Shown here: positions 41,747 through 50,831 of the stretch, piece by piece
Numbering within the stretch: position 1 is the first letter of the stretch
Layout of the letters: each line of letters starts with the position of its first letter
Source of the DNA: Edaphobacter lichenicola
GTDB taxonomy: Bacteria; Acidobacteriota; Terriglobia; Terriglobales; Acidobacteriaceae
Direction: 5' to 3'
Assembly: GCF_014201315.1 (NCBI RefSeq)
Contig: NZ_JACHDY010000002.1
Coordinates: 1,116,001 to 1,180,000 of the forward strand
DNA length: 64,000 bases
Notes under the pieces: model-generated
What the model was told of the DNA's origin: nothing
The model's database searches: none
The model's input: only the letters and a program-made list of their open reading frames with translations
Translations under genes and position numbers: made by a program

Positions 41747-44073
41747 AGGTAACGATCGACAATCTGGATGGCGCGGGTGCGGTGGACTATAGCGGTGCCC
41801 TTTGTACTAGCGGGCCGCTGAAGATTGCACGCACGTTGAACACTCCTTCGATATGCAGCGGCATGCTGGATGTGAATGATGCTGGCCTGACGGTGCCGGT
41901 GCGGCGGGGGCGCGTTGTGGTTACGGCGGCAAACGGGACGGTTCTTTTTACGGGGTATATCGCTACGGACCCGGAGGCTGTGTATGCGGGGACTGGGTTG
42001 AAGGGCTCAGTCTACCGATACGCTTTCAGTGCGGTGAGCGATGAGTGGTTGCTGGATAAGCAGTCCGTTCCGCTGAGTGGGGCGGGGCTGGGGCAGAGCG
42101 GTGGACAGCTACTGACGACTCTTACGGATCGCGTTGATGCCGGGTTGTTTACGACAACCGGCGTGAAGAACGGGTTGTCGGTTGGAGTCTACGAACCCTC
42201 GCAGACAGAGAGCTGGTCTGCGAATGCGGGCGGCGTTGCGAGTGCAACCTATGCGGCGTATCGGGTGCTGGATGGCGCGATTGGACTGCAGCCGGCGGGG
42301 ACGGTGACCCACGCTTTGAGCGATGGAGATGGCTCGCTCCAGGTGGCGGCGTTGAAGACAACTGCGGTGAAGGAGCTTGCGAACGACGTTACGGTGAGCG
42401 GCGAAATTGAACCGACAGCCTATGTTACCGAGACGTTTGCGGGGGATGGAACGACGACCGTATTTCAGCTTTCGGAGGACCCGTTTCGTCCGAAGAAGAC
42501 AGCGAACTCGGTGCAGTTTCTTCTCGACAGCTTCAACGAGGCGGTGCTCGATACGCAGATCTGGCAAGTCACCGATCCGGGGTCGCATCTTGGACTGGGC
42601 GCATCCGGGCTGACGATGACTGGAGGAAATGGCTTCGATGGGCAGACCACACTGACCGCGATCGATCAGGTGGAGATGGGTGGCTCGCTGGTGATTGAAG
42701 CGGGAAGTCTGCAGCTTGGAGGAGCAAGCGCCGGGGTGGTGTGCGGGTTGTACCAGGGAGCTACGCAGAGTGCGAACTGCTTTGTGGGTTACAACGTGCG
42801 GCAGAGTGGAGGAAACACGGTTGCGGTTCCATTTGTGAATGGCGCTGAGGTGGGGACGGTGTTCCCGATGCTGCAGGGGCATACCTATACCCTGCGCATT
42901 CGGTTGCATTGCGTGGAGATACAACGTGTATTGCAAAACTACTACGCGATGGTGGATGGCGTGGTGAAGTCGTTTGGCGGCGGACTGGTGACAGCGCCGA
43001 TGTCTGTGGTGTTTGAACTGCAGGATCTCGGGGCAGCTTCGAATACTCCGGCTACAGTTCTGTATGACGGATCGGTGGTGACCTCGCCGGCCAACTGCAC
43101 CTTTGTTGCGGTGAACAGCGTGCAGCTGATCGGGTCGATGGGTTACTGCAGGATCATGCAGACGGGCTCTGGCTGGGTGGTGAGTACGCTGCCGAGCGGC
43201 GTGAAGATGACGCGGCTGATCGGTGTTGCGGGTGAGGGCGTTGATTGCAAGATATCTGCAGCAGGAAAGGTTACATTCTTTGCCGGCAGAGTTCCAGTGG
43301 CGGGGGAACTTGTAACCGTCACGTATCGTGGGCGGCTGAGAGCTGTGGCACGGTTGGCTGATACGGCAAGCGTTGCCGAGGAGGCTGCCGGTGGCATGCC
43401 GGGAACGGCGCAGTGGCTGGGGAAGGTGGTGAAGCCGGCGGCGCGGAGTTCGATGGATTGCGAGGGTGCTGCGATGGCGGTGTTGAGTTTTTCAGCCAGT
43501 CGAGCGGCGGCTGTCTCTGGGACTTATGTGGCGGTAAATCCTCAGGACGTTTGGCCGGGAGATGTTCTCGCAATTACCAGCGCTGGACAGACGATGAGTG
43601 CGGTGGTGCGAAAGGTCGAGATCGTCGATGGGATGGGGCGTCCCGAGATGCTCACCTATCGAATGGCGTTTGCTAATGACTGGGCTGAGGGGCTGGGGCT
43701 GACGCTGTCCGAGGCAATCGCTGTCGATGCGCTGCTGCCACAGAAGGCGTTGAGTTCGACGTTGCCGGTTGGTGGGAGCGTGCTGGCAAATTTGCAACAG
43801 TTGCAGGTCGTGAGCGCTACAGGGACGGATCTGCAGGTGGACTGTGGAACGGCTCCTCCAACCGGGGGTGGGTTCGAGGTGAGGCGGCGGGACGGTAATT
43901 TTGGGCCGGGAGTGGATCAGGATCTGGTGCTGAGGAGTCCGGTGCGGAGCTTTTCGATTCCTCGCGAGGGACAGGTGGAGCACTACTACGTCAGGATGTT
44001 CGATGGGTCGACGCCTCCGTTGTACTCGCGATTTTCAAGTGCGGTGTTTACGAATTTACCGGTAAGTGAGTGA
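41743..44073 (+). CDS. Large tail hub/fibre-like structural protein
   Basis: 776 residues from a GTG at 41743, coupled to the portal gene. The N-terminal 110 residues (GPLKIARTLNTPSICSGMLD, RGRVVVTAANGTVLFTGYIA) resemble baseplate-hub proteins. A jelly-roll-like insertion at about 260-450 (DSFNEAVLDTQIWQVTDPGS) looks like a carbohydrate-binding module. The C-terminal ~90 residues look like a fibronectin-type domain (QVDCGTAPPTGGGFEVRRRD). No signal peptide. Assignment is from architecture. Confidence 0.6.
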   Translation: MKVTIDNLDGAGAVDYSGALCTSGPLKIARTLNTPSICSGMLDVNDAGLTVPVRRGRVVVTAANGTVLFTGYIATDPEAVYAGTGLKGSVYRYAFSAVSDEWLLDKQSVPLSGAGLGQSGGQLLTTLTDRVDAGLFTTTGVKNGLSVGVYEPSQTESWSANAGGVASATYAAYRVLDGAIGLQPAGTVTHALSDGDGSLQVAALKTTAVKELANDVTVSGEIEPTAYVTETFAGDGTTTVFQLSEDPFRPKKTANSVQFLLDSFNEAVLDTQIWQVTDPGSHLGLGASGLTMTGGNGFDGQTTLTAIDQVEMGGSLVIEAGSLQLGGASAGVVCGLYQGATQSANCFVGYNVRQSGGNTVAVPFVNGAEVGTVFPMLQGHTYTLRIRLHCVEIQRVLQNYYAMVDGVVKSFGGGLVTAPMSVVFELQDLGAASNTPATVLYDGSVVTSPANCTFVAVNSVQLIGSMGYCRIMQTGSGWVVSTLPSGVKMTRLIGVAGEGVDCKISAAGKVTFFAGRVPVAGELVTVTYRGRLRAVARLADTASVAEEAAGGMPGTAQWLGKVVKPAARSSMDCEGAAMAVLSFSASRAAAVSGTYVAVNPQDVWPGDVLAITSAGQTMSAVVRKVEIVDGMGRPEMLTYRMAFANDWAEGLGLTLSEAIAVDALLPQKALSSTLPVGGSVLANLQQLQVVSATGTDLQVDCGTAPPTGGGFEVRRRDGNFGPGVDQDLVLRSPVRSFSIPREGQVEHYYVRMFDGSTPPLYSRFSSAVFTNLPVSE

Positions 44074-44092
44074 TGGGTGGAAGGAGGAGAAG

Positions 44093-44308
44093 GTGACAGA
44101 GTTCGAAGGGCAGGTATTAGCGGATTTGAGTGTGCTGAAGAACCAGATGGAACATCTGCTGGGGATAGGACAGCCAGGGAGACTGACCCAGCTGGAGGAC
44201 AGGGTCGAGCAGCATGAACGCAGCGTGCAGCGTATCAAGGGGCTGCTGGGCGCAGGTGGAGCTGTGTTGGCGATGTTTCATATGGCGATTGACTACTTGA
44301 GGCGATAG
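44093..44308 (+). CDS. XhlA-like coiled-coil membrane protein
   Basis: 71 residues from a GTG at 44093 with AGGAGG five bases upstream. A coiled coil (LADLSVLKNQMEHLL, TQLEDRVEQHERSVQRIKGL) is followed by one C-terminal membrane helix (GAGGAVLAMFHMAIDYL). This is the layout of haemolysin XhlA-type phage proteins that work with a holin. Confidence 0.65.
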   Translation: MTEFEGQVLADLSVLKNQMEHLLGIGQPGRLTQLEDRVEQHERSVQRIKGLLGAGGAVLAMFHMAIDYLRR

Positions 44309-44316
44309 GAGAAGTT

Positions 44317-44577
44317 ATGGATTTTCTGAAGCTGTTTTTGCGATCGATCGCCCTGCTTCCAGGGGTGATTCAAGGAACTGAGGCTTTGTTTGGGGCGAAG
44401 ACCGGGGAGCAAAAGAAGGATGCGGCGGTGGAGATCGTGGGAGCTGCGATCAACATCACCGATGCTGTGACGAGGAAGCAAATCGCCGACGCGGACAAGT
44501 TTACCCAGGGGCTGAGTATGACGATTGACGGCGTGGTGATGTGCTTGAACGCGAGTCTATGGGCAAATCGCTCGTAG
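44317..44577 (+). CDS. Small phage-cluster protein, holin-like
   Basis: 86 residues; GGAGAAGTT precedes the ATG, eight bases after the XhlA-like stop. The N-terminus is hydrophobic (FLKLFLRSIALLPGVIQG), followed by an amphipathic helix rich in Ala and Ile. Similar in style to the 127-residue protein at 27456. It is the last gene of the cluster. Confidence 0.6.
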   Translation: MDFLKLFLRSIALLPGVIQGTEALFGAKTGEQKKDAAVEIVGAAINITDAVTRKQIADADKFTQGLSMTIDGVVMCLNASLWANRS

Positions 44578-44610
44578 TGCTGCCAGGGGCGCGGTGTGCG
44601 CTGGAAACCG

Positions 44611-44616
44611 TATAAT
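44611..44616 (+). promoter_or_regulatory. TATAAT -10 box before purE
   Basis: A perfect TATAAT lies six bases before the purE ATG, so the message should start at or next to the start codon. This also marks a promoter boundary between the virion cluster and the purine genes. Confidence 0.45.
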
Positions 44617-44622
44617 CGGGCC

Positions 44623-45141
44623 ATGGACGCCGAGCCGCTGGGCACTGTTTTAGTTGGAGTTGTGATGGGGAGCCGCAGCGATTATGCGGTGATGCGAGGC
44701 GCCGTCGAGGTGCTGAAGGAGTTTGGAGTTGCGCACGAGGTGCGCGTCGTGTCGGCTCATCGGACGCCTGATCTTCTGTTTGATTATGCAGATTCTGCCG
44801 TTGCGCGCGGACTTCGGGTGATCATTGCTGGTGCAGGCGGCGCGGCACATCTGCCTGGGATGATTGCGGCGAAGACTGTTGTGCCTGTGCTTGGCGTGCC
44901 GATTCCGGCGACAGCGCTGCAAGGGATGGATTCGCTGTTGAGCATTGTGCAGATGCCGAAGGGGATTCCAGTGGGAACGCTGGCGATTGGGGCGGCCGGG
45001 GCTACGAACGCTGGATTGTTGGCTGTGGCGATATTGGCTACTACGGATGCGGCGCTGCAGAAGCGACTCGTGGCCTGGCGCATGGCGCGGCGGGATGGGG
45101 TTCTTGCGCAGGTAGTCGGAGAAGGTGAGGTTGGCGCGTGA
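44623..45141 (+). CDS. purE: N5-carboxyaminoimidazole ribonucleotide mutase
   Basis: Purine synthesis: converts N5-CAIR to CAIR. 172 residues. Family signatures [37 protein letters not shown] and [20 protein letters not shown] are all present, as is the catalytic His in SAHR. The start at 44623 is preferred because it gives the usual short leader before VVMGS. Its stop overlaps the purK start. Confidence 0.97.
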   Translation: MDAEPLGTVLVGVVMGSRSDYAVMRGAVEVLKEFGVAHEVRVVSAHRTPDLLFDYADSAVARGLRVIIAGAGGAAHLPGMIAAKTVVPVLGVPIPATALQGMDSLLSIVQMPKGIPVGTLAIGAAGATNAGLLAVAILATTDAALQKRLVAWRMARRDGVLAQVVGEGEVGA

Positions 45142-46316
45142 GCTCTGGTTCTTCGAATGCGAAGCCGATTTTGCCGGGTGCGACGATCGGGATCTTTGGT
45201 GGTGGGCAGCTGGGGCGGATGACGGCGATGGCGGCTCGCGGAATGGGGTATCGCATCCTTGTGCTTGATCCCGATCCGGCTTGTCCTGCGCGGTTTGTGG
45301 TGGATGGATGCATCGAGGCGGGATGGGATGATTCGCGGGAGGCGGCGAATCTTGCGCGCGGCTGTGACGTAGTGACGCTGGAGATTGAACAGATCTCGCC
45401 GGCGAGTATGGAAGCGGCGGCGAGCTACGCGCCGGTGCGGCCGGGCGGTGCTATGCTCGCGGTGATTCAGGACAGGATCGAGCAAAAGGATTGGCTGCGG
45501 CGAAATGGATTTCCGGTTGGGGAGTATCGCGCGGTTCGATCGCTGGATGAGTTGCGGGATGCGGTGGTTGCACTTGGCGGCAGATGTTTCTGTAAGAGTG
45601 CGACTGGCGGATATGACGGAAGGGGTCAGGGTAAGGTTGGATTTACTGTCGGCGCCTCTGTCGAAGATGAGGTGAGGGGCGCCTGGGAGGCGTTGGGGGA
45701 GCGGGCTGGCGTGGCCGAGAAGGCAGTCAATCTGGCGAAAGAGATCTCTGTGTTGGTTGCACGTGCTCCTAATGGCGAGGTGAAGGTTTATCCGGCAGCG
45801 CTGAATCACCATGAGGAGCAGATTCTGGCCTGGAGCGTAATTCCTGCTCCACTCTCTTCGGAGATGGAGGCGAAGGCTCGAGAGATCGCGGAGGCGATTG
45901 CCGATACGTTTCAGCTTGAGGGAGTTCTTGCGGTTGAGATGTTTTGCATGACCGATGGGAAGCTGCTGGTGAATGAACTAGCTCCGCGGCCGCACAACAG
46001 CTATCACGCGAGTGTGCGGGCGTGTGTGACGGGACAGTTCGAGCAGTTGGTGCGGGCCGTGTGTGATCTGCCGCTGGGTGATGTTGGTATTGTGCAACCT
46101 GCTGCCATTGCGAATCTGCTCGGAGATTTGTGGCTGAAGGATGGACAGGCTGTCGAACCCAGGTTCGATGCGGCACTTGCTGTACCCGGGGTTCGGCTGC
46201 ATTTATATGAGAAACATAGGCCCCGAAAAGGGCGGAAGATGGGGCATCTCTCGGCGGTTGGTGCAACGGCAGATGAGGCGGTTGAGCTGGTGTTGCGGGC
46301 GAAGGCTCTGCTGTAA
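45138..46316 (+). CDS. purK: N5-carboxyaminoimidazole ribonucleotide synthase
   Basis: ATP-grasp enzyme that makes N5-CAIR from AIR and bicarbonate. 392 residues from a GTG overlapping the purE stop. Signatures: [39 protein letters not shown], and [20 protein letters not shown] followed by [16 protein letters not shown]. Functions directly upstream of PurE in the pathway; a two-gene operon closed by a strong terminator. Confidence 0.97.
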   Translation: MSSGSSNAKPILPGATIGIFGGGQLGRMTAMAARGMGYRILVLDPDPACPARFVVDGCIEAGWDDSREAANLARGCDVVTLEIEQISPASMEAAASYAPVRPGGAMLAVIQDRIEQKDWLRRNGFPVGEYRAVRSLDELRDAVVALGGRCFCKSATGGYDGRGQGKVGFTVGASVEDEVRGAWEALGERAGVAEKAVNLAKEISVLVARAPNGEVKVYPAALNHHEEQILAWSVIPAPLSSEMEAKAREIAEAIADTFQLEGVLAVEMFCMTDGKLLVNELAPRPHNSYHASVRACVTGQFEQLVRAVCDLPLGDVGIVQPAAIANLLGDLWLKDGQAVEPRFDAALAVPGVRLHLYEKHRPRKGRKMGHLSAVGATADEAVELVLRAKALL

Positions 46317-46331
46317 ACGAAATGAGAAAAG

Positions 46332-46368
46332 AAAGCGCGGCAGACTTATTTCAAGTCTGCCGCGCTTT
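46332..46368. terminator. Bidirectional Rho-independent terminator
   Basis: AAAGCGCGGCAGACTT and AAGTCTGCCGCGCTTTT form a 16-bp near-perfect stem (46332-46347, 46353-46368) with a five-base loop, A-rich on the left and T-rich on the right. It can end both purK (+) and the E2 gene (-). Confidence 0.9.
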
Positions 46369-46388
46369 TGTATTTAAAGTTGAAGCTG

Positions 46389-47996
46389 CTAGCCGATGTC
46401 CTCGGACCAGTTCTCCAAGTATGCCTTGAAGTCGGACATGAATTTGCCGGCGTCGGCGCCGTCTACGATGCGATGGTCGAAGCCAAGCGTGAAGCGCTGA
46501 ATGGAGCGGATCGCGATGGAGTCGTTGCCGTCTTTGTCGGTGATGACTTCGGCTTCCTTATTGAGGCCGCCGATTCCGAGAATCGCGCTCTGTGGCTGGT
46601 TGATGATCGGTGTGCCGAACTGCTCGCCGAAGATGCCGGAGTTGGTCAGCGTGAAGGTGCCACCCGAGATCTCATCGGGTAAAAGTTTCTTGTTGCGGGC
46701 ACGATCGGCTACGTCGACGATGCCGCGCGCGATGCCGAGGAAGTTCTTCTCCTCAGTCTGCTTTAGAACGGGAACGATGAGGCCCCAGTCGAGCGCGACG
46801 GCAATCCCGATGTTGATGTTCTTGTTGTAGCGGATGGCGTCGCCTTCCACCGAACCGTTGACGATGGGGTGCTTGCGCAACGCGACGATAGCGGCGCGGG
46901 TGATGAAGGGCATGTAGGTCAGCTTGACGCCGTTGCGCTGCTCGTACTTTGACTTCTCCTTCTCGCGGAGCTTGACGATGCGCGTCATGTCCACCTTGAA
47001 GACGGTGTGGACGTGCGGGCTGGTGCGTTTGGACTCGACCATGCGCTGCGCGATGATGGAGCGCATCTTGGTCATCGGAACGAGTTCGCCGGGCTGCGGC
47101 TGAGGGGCGGCCGGCTTGGCAGCGGTTGGGGCTGGCGAGGAGGCTGCAGGAGCGACGGACGCGGCGGAGACAGGCTTCGGACCCTGCTCCAGATGGCTGA
47201 CGATGTCGGTCTTGGTGATGCGGCCCGCGGCTCCTGTACCAGGAACCTGCGAGAGATCGACGTTGTTGTCTTTTGCAATCTTGCGGACCAGCGGTGAAGA
47301 GCGAACCCGTTCGCCTGCCGAAGCGGAAGATACTGCAGAGGTCGCAGGCGCCGAAGCAGCCGCGGCTGGAGCGGGAGTAGACACAGCCGGAGCGGACGAT
47401 TTGCCGGCAGCGCCGCCGATAACCGCGACGACCGTGTTGATCGTGACGGTGGCACCCTCCTGAACCTTGATCTCGGAGAGGATACCGGCTACGGGCGATG
47501 GGATCTCGGCGTCAACTTTGTCGGTCGAAATCTCGAAGATAGGCTCGTCGCGCTGGACGGTATCGCCCACCTTCTTAAGCCACTTGGTAATGGTCCCCTC
47601 GGTGATGGACTCGCCCATCTGAGGCATCAGGACTTCGGTTCCCGGACCCGTTGCGGCAGGGGGATTTCCCTGAGCTGCGGCCGTTGCGACAGTGTTCGCT
47701 GCGGGAGCAGCCGCGGTTTCAGCCTTTGCGGGCGCGGCGGCAGGTGCGGAGGACGAGCCTGTTTCGTCGATGCTGCAGACGACAGTGTTGATCTGGACCG
47801 TAGTTCCTTCGGCGATCTTGATCTCCTTCAGAGTGCCAGCGGCGGGCGACGGAATCTCCGCGTCTACTTTGTCGGTCGAGATCTCAAAGAGGGGTTCGTC
47901 CCGCTGAATGGCGTCGCCCGGTTTTTTAAGCCATTTTGTGATGGTGCCTTCGGTGATGGATTCGCCCATCTGGGGCATAACTACGTCAGTCGGCAT
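46389..47996 (-). CDS. 2-oxoacid dehydrogenase E2 (dihydrolipoamide succinyltransferase-like)
   Basis: 535 residues from the ATG at 47996. Two lipoyl domains, each with the lipoylated lysine in STDKVDAEIPSP, are joined by long Ala/Pro linkers. An E3-binding domain follows (RSSPLVRKIAKDNNVDLSQV, then PGTGAAGRITKTDI), then the acyltransferase core with GTFTLTNSGIFGEQFGTPII and the catalytic DHRIVDGADAG. The presence of two lipoyl domains recalls actinobacterial-type SucB or branched-chain/pyruvate E2; substrate cannot be decided. lipB and lpd lie upstream on the same strand. E1 is not in the window. Confidence 0.9.
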   Translation of the reverse strand: MPTDVVMPQMGESITEGTITKWLKKPGDAIQRDEPLFEISTDKVDAEIPSPAAGTLKEIKIAEGTTVQINTVVCSIDETGSSSAPAAAPAKAETAAAPAANTVATAAAQGNPPAATGPGTEVLMPQMGESITEGTITKWLKKVGDTVQRDEPIFEISTDKVDAEIPSPVAGILSEIKVQEGATVTINTVVAVIGGAAGKSSAPAVSTPAPAAAASAPATSAVSSASAGERVRSSPLVRKIAKDNNVDLSQVPGTGAAGRITKTDIVSHLEQGPKPVSAASVAPAASSPAPTAAKPAAPQPQPGELVPMTKMRSIIAQRMVESKRTSPHVHTVFKVDMTRIVKLREKEKSKYEQRNGVKLTYMPFITRAAIVALRKHPIVNGSVEGDAIRYNKNINIGIAVALDWGLIVPVLKQTEEKNFLGIARGIVDVADRARNKKLLPDEISGGTFTLTNSGIFGEQFGTPIINQPQSAILGIGGLNKEAEVITDKDGNDSIAIRSIQRFTLGFDHRIVDGADAGKFMSDFKAYLENWSEDIG

Positions 47997-48019
47997 GTAT
48001 CTCTCTTCTCCCCTAACTT

Positions 48020-48075
48020 CAGGTGCGGCTTTCAGGTGCGAGCGGCTAAAACCGCCTGGTATCAGCCCGGTCCGC
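48020..48075. repeat. Diverged REP-like palindrome
   Basis: Contains GCGGCTAAAACCGC, related to the AGCGGCTAAAGCCGC cores at 17083 and 17886, followed by CAGCCCGGTCCGCAATCGGG. Lies just upstream of the E2 gene. Confidence 0.5.
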
Positions 48076-48172
48076 AATCGGGCGTGCGCAAATGGGATTA
48101 TACGGCTGCTGAGTGAAACCTGGCTGCGCGGTGCGGTTAGCGAACAGCGGCTGTCTTACGAGATTTCGCGTT

Positions 48173-48898
48173 TCATACATGCGTGCCAAGGAGTTGATCG
48201 ACCGATTCGCACCAGAGCATCTGCCGCTCGAAGACTCGGCCGAAGTTTCTGGAGGCGGAGTTGAGAGCGGACTCCATCGTCGGCTGGCGGTCTGGGTCGG
48301 CCTCCAGTTCAAGGCTCGTGACCTGTCGATCGGTGATGCCGCAAGGGATGATCCAGTCGAAGTCTCTTAGATCCGTGGTTACGTTGAGCGCGAAGCCGTG
48401 CGAGGTGACGCCTTGAGAGACGTGGACGCCAATCGCCGCGATTTTTTTCTCGCGGATGCTTCCGCCTGCCATAGTCCAAACCCCAGTGAGCTTGCAGATG
48501 CGCTGGGTCATGACGCCGAAGTCGCCGCAGGTGCGGATTAAGACCTCCTCGAGCAGACGCACATAGTCGACCGGGCCTAGATGCGGTCCTTTTTTGCCCG
48601 GCAGGTCACCGCGTAGATCGATGATGGGGTAGCCGACGAGCTGGCCAGGACCGTGATAGGTTACGTCGCCGCCACGGTTGATCTCATGCAGCTCGACTCC
48701 CTGTTGGGTCAGTTGTTCGGCGCTCAAGAGAACGTTGGAGCGATGCGCGTTACGGCCAAGCGTCAGTACGGGCGGATGCTCCAACATCAGAAGCGTATCG
48801 CCGATCAGATTCTGCTTTCGCGCGGCGATGACCTGTTGCTGGATGGCGAGCGCTTCGCTGTATGGGACGCGACCGAGATTGAGGAGATTGATATGCAT
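48173..48898 (-). CDS. lipB: Lipoyl(octanoyl) transferase
   Basis: Transfers octanoyl from acyl carrier protein to lipoyl domains. 241 residues from the ATG at 48898; a TTG at 48940 is possible but would overlap the lpd terminator. Signatures: TLGRNAHRSN, EINRGGDVTYHGPGQLVGYP, and the acyl-thioester pair Lys152 (EKKIAAIGVH) and Cys186 (IIPCGITDRQVTSL). Both catalytic residues are present. Lies between its E2 substrate protein and lpd. Confidence 0.96.
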   Translation of the reverse strand: MHINLLNLGRVPYSEALAIQQQVIAARKQNLIGDTLLMLEHPPVLTLGRNAHRSNVLLSAEQLTQQGVELHEINRGGDVTYHGPGQLVGYPIIDLRGDLPGKKGPHLGPVDYVRLLEEVLIRTCGDFGVMTQRICKLTGVWTMAGGSIREKKIAAIGVHVSQGVTSHGFALNVTTDLRDFDWIIPCGITDRQVTSLELEADPDRQPTMESALNSASRNFGRVFERQMLWCESVDQLLGTHV

Positions 48899-48922
48899 GC
48901 TGTTTGTGGCTTCAACAGTTGA

Positions 48923-48951
48923 AGAAAACAGCCGAGCCAAGTGGCCCGGCT
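48923..48951 (-). terminator. Rho-independent terminator after lpd
   Basis: Minus-strand stem AGCCGGGCCA/TGGCTCGGCT with one mismatch and a two-base loop (48930-48951), followed by GTTTTCT. It separates lpd from lipB, so read-through or a separate promoter is needed for lipB. Confidence 0.75.
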
Positions 48952-48973
48952 GCAGTCTTAACCTTGATACGGA

Positions 48974-50392
48974 CTAGACGTTGACCGCCATGCCTTCAAC
49001 GCTTGAGAAGCCGTCGAGGAGCGCCTCGGCGACCGTCGGATGCGCGTGGATGGTGAACATCATCTCTTCGATCGTCGCCTCTAACTCAATTGCAGTAACG
49101 GCTTCGGCGATGATCTCTGTCGCGGTGGTGCCAATGATGTGGACGCCGAGAATCTCGCCGTGCTTCGCATCCGAGACGACCTTGACGAAGCCATCGTGTG
49201 CATCGAGGATCGTAGCCTTCGAGTTGCCGACGAACGGGAACTTGCCGACCTTGACCTGGAAGCCCTTCTCTTTTGCCTGCGCCTCGGTAAGACCGACGCT
49301 CGCAATCTGCGGATCACAGTAGGTGCAACCTGGAATGTGCGTGCGGTTCACAGGCTTGGCAAATTTGCCTGCTATTCTGGCCGCAACCACGAGCCCAGCC
49401 ATGCTGCCGACGTGCGCCAACTGAGGCAAACCTGCAACGATATCACCGATTGCATAGACGCCCGGTTCTGTCGTCTCCATCCATTCATTGGTGACGATAA
49501 AGCCACGATCTGGTGTGATCTTTACCTTGTCGAGACCTAGATCGTAGGTTCGCGGCGCACGGCCAACCGCTACCAGCACCTTCTCCGCCTGCTTGGTCTC
49601 GCCGGTGCCGTCTGCTTTGGTAAAGTGAACCACCACTCCATCTTTATTCTTTTCAAATTTATCGACCTTTGCTCCGAGGTGCACGTCGATTCCACGCTTC
49701 TTGAAGAGGCGCAGCAGCTCCTTGCTGACGTCCTCATCCTCCGCAGGCACCATGCGCGGCAACGCTTCGAGAATTGTCACCTCCGCTCCGAAGCTCTTGA
49801 AGACTGAAGCAAACTCGACCCCGACCGCACCGGATCCCACCACCACCAGCGACTTGGGGGCTTCGTCGATCTTCAGAATCTCGTAGTTGGTCAGGATGGT
49901 CGTGTCCGGGGTGTAACCCGGCAGCATGCGCGCGTCTGAGCCGGTCGCGAGCACCACCTTCTTGGCCTTGATCGTGTCGGTCTTGCCATCGGCAGTCTTC
50001 ACTTCGATGGTGTGGACGCCATCCTTCGCCGGACCAGTCAAACGACCGTAGCCCTTGATGGCGTTGATCTTGTTCTTCTTCATCAGGAAGTCGAGACCTT
50101 TGACGTGACGCGAGATCACATCGTCCTTGCGCGCCAGCACGCCCTTCCAGTTCAACTTGGGCGGCGCCACTTCGATGCCATAACGGTCGGCATGCTTCAG
50201 GTGATCCCACAGCTCGGCAGAGAAGAGCATCGACTTGGTGGGAATGCAGCCCCAGAGCAGGCACGTTCCGCCCAGCCGGTCATTCGCATCGATCAGCGCC
50301 GCCTTTAGACCATACTGCGACGCGCGAATCGCGCAGGTATATCCGGCGGGTCCACCGCCGAGCACTACAAGATCATAGATTGTATCTGCCAA
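48974..50392 (-). CDS. lpdA: Dihydrolipoyl dehydrogenase (E3)
   Basis: FAD enzyme that reoxidises dihydrolipoamide in 2-oxoacid dehydrogenase complexes. 472 residues. FAD-binding LGGGPAGYTCAIRASQYG, redox disulphide Cys44/Cys49 in GGTCLLWGCIPTKSML (NV of the usual GGTCLNVGCIPSK replaced by LW), NAD-binding VVGSGAVGVEFASVFKSFG, and the C-terminal catalytic HAHPTVAEAL. Full length. Confidence 0.95.
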   Translation of the reverse strand: MADTIYDLVVLGGGPAGYTCAIRASQYGLKAALIDANDRLGGTCLLWGCIPTKSMLFSAELWDHLKHADRYGIEVAPPKLNWKGVLARKDDVISRHVKGLDFLMKKNKINAIKGYGRLTGPAKDGVHTIEVKTADGKTDTIKAKKVVLATGSDARMLPGYTPDTTILTNYEILKIDEAPKSLVVVGSGAVGVEFASVFKSFGAEVTILEALPRMVPAEDEDVSKELLRLFKKRGIDVHLGAKVDKFEKNKDGVVVHFTKADGTGETKQAEKVLVAVGRAPRTYDLGLDKVKITPDRGFIVTNEWMETTEPGVYAIGDIVAGLPQLAHVGSMAGLVVAARIAGKFAKPVNRTHIPGCTYCDPQIASVGLTEAQAKEKGFQVKVGKFPFVGNSKATILDAHDGFVKVVSDAKHGEILGVHIIGTTATEIIAEAVTAIELEATIEEMMFTIHAHPTVAEALLDGFSSVEGMAVNV

Positions 50393-50630
50393 AGGAACAC
50401 TCCATAGGATGTAGGGAACTCAAACACTTCAATTTTACGCTCAAGCGATGGGCTATCGACAGAAGGCCCGCGACCACACTTCTCGCGCAGAGGACTGTCG
50501 ATCGTCAGGAACAGACGAAGACACCTCCTGAATAAATATCGCCGACAGGTAACGAACGAGTGAACTAAAGCGAAATTTCAGCGAAAACGCTTGACAGAGG
50601 CTTGATAATCGAACGAGGGAGAATGTTTCG

Positions 50631-50828
50631 ATGGTTAGTAATGTAGCCCGGCTGACGAGCGCACTGCGCAACAGCGTCTTCGAAGAGGAGGCCGATTCGT
50701 CCCCTTCACCGGAGACCACGCTTACCGAAAAGATCGACGCGGTACGACGCGATCTGGCCGCAAGCGGGGTAGCCCTCTTCACCGATGACCGAGGCCACCG
50801 CTTCCGCATCGTCCGCAAGTCCGCCTAG
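50631..50828 (+). CDS. Small hypothetical protein
   Basis: 65 residues, soluble and charged; GAGGGAGA precedes the ATG. The start ARLTSALRNSVFEEE is acidic-helical, and it ends DDRGHRFRIVRKSA. Unrecognised. The next gene begins three bases after its stop, so they are co-transcribed. Confidence 0.5.
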   Translation: MVSNVARLTSALRNSVFEEEADSSPSPETTLTEKIDAVRRDLAASGVALFTDDRGHRFRIVRKSA

Positions 50829-50831
50829 ACC

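Noticed and set aside
23500-44623. att sites or a tRNA target flanking the virion cluster
   Set aside because: No tRNA gene and no matching direct repeat was found near either edge by eye; the family H and P repeats are dispersed elements and not att pairs.
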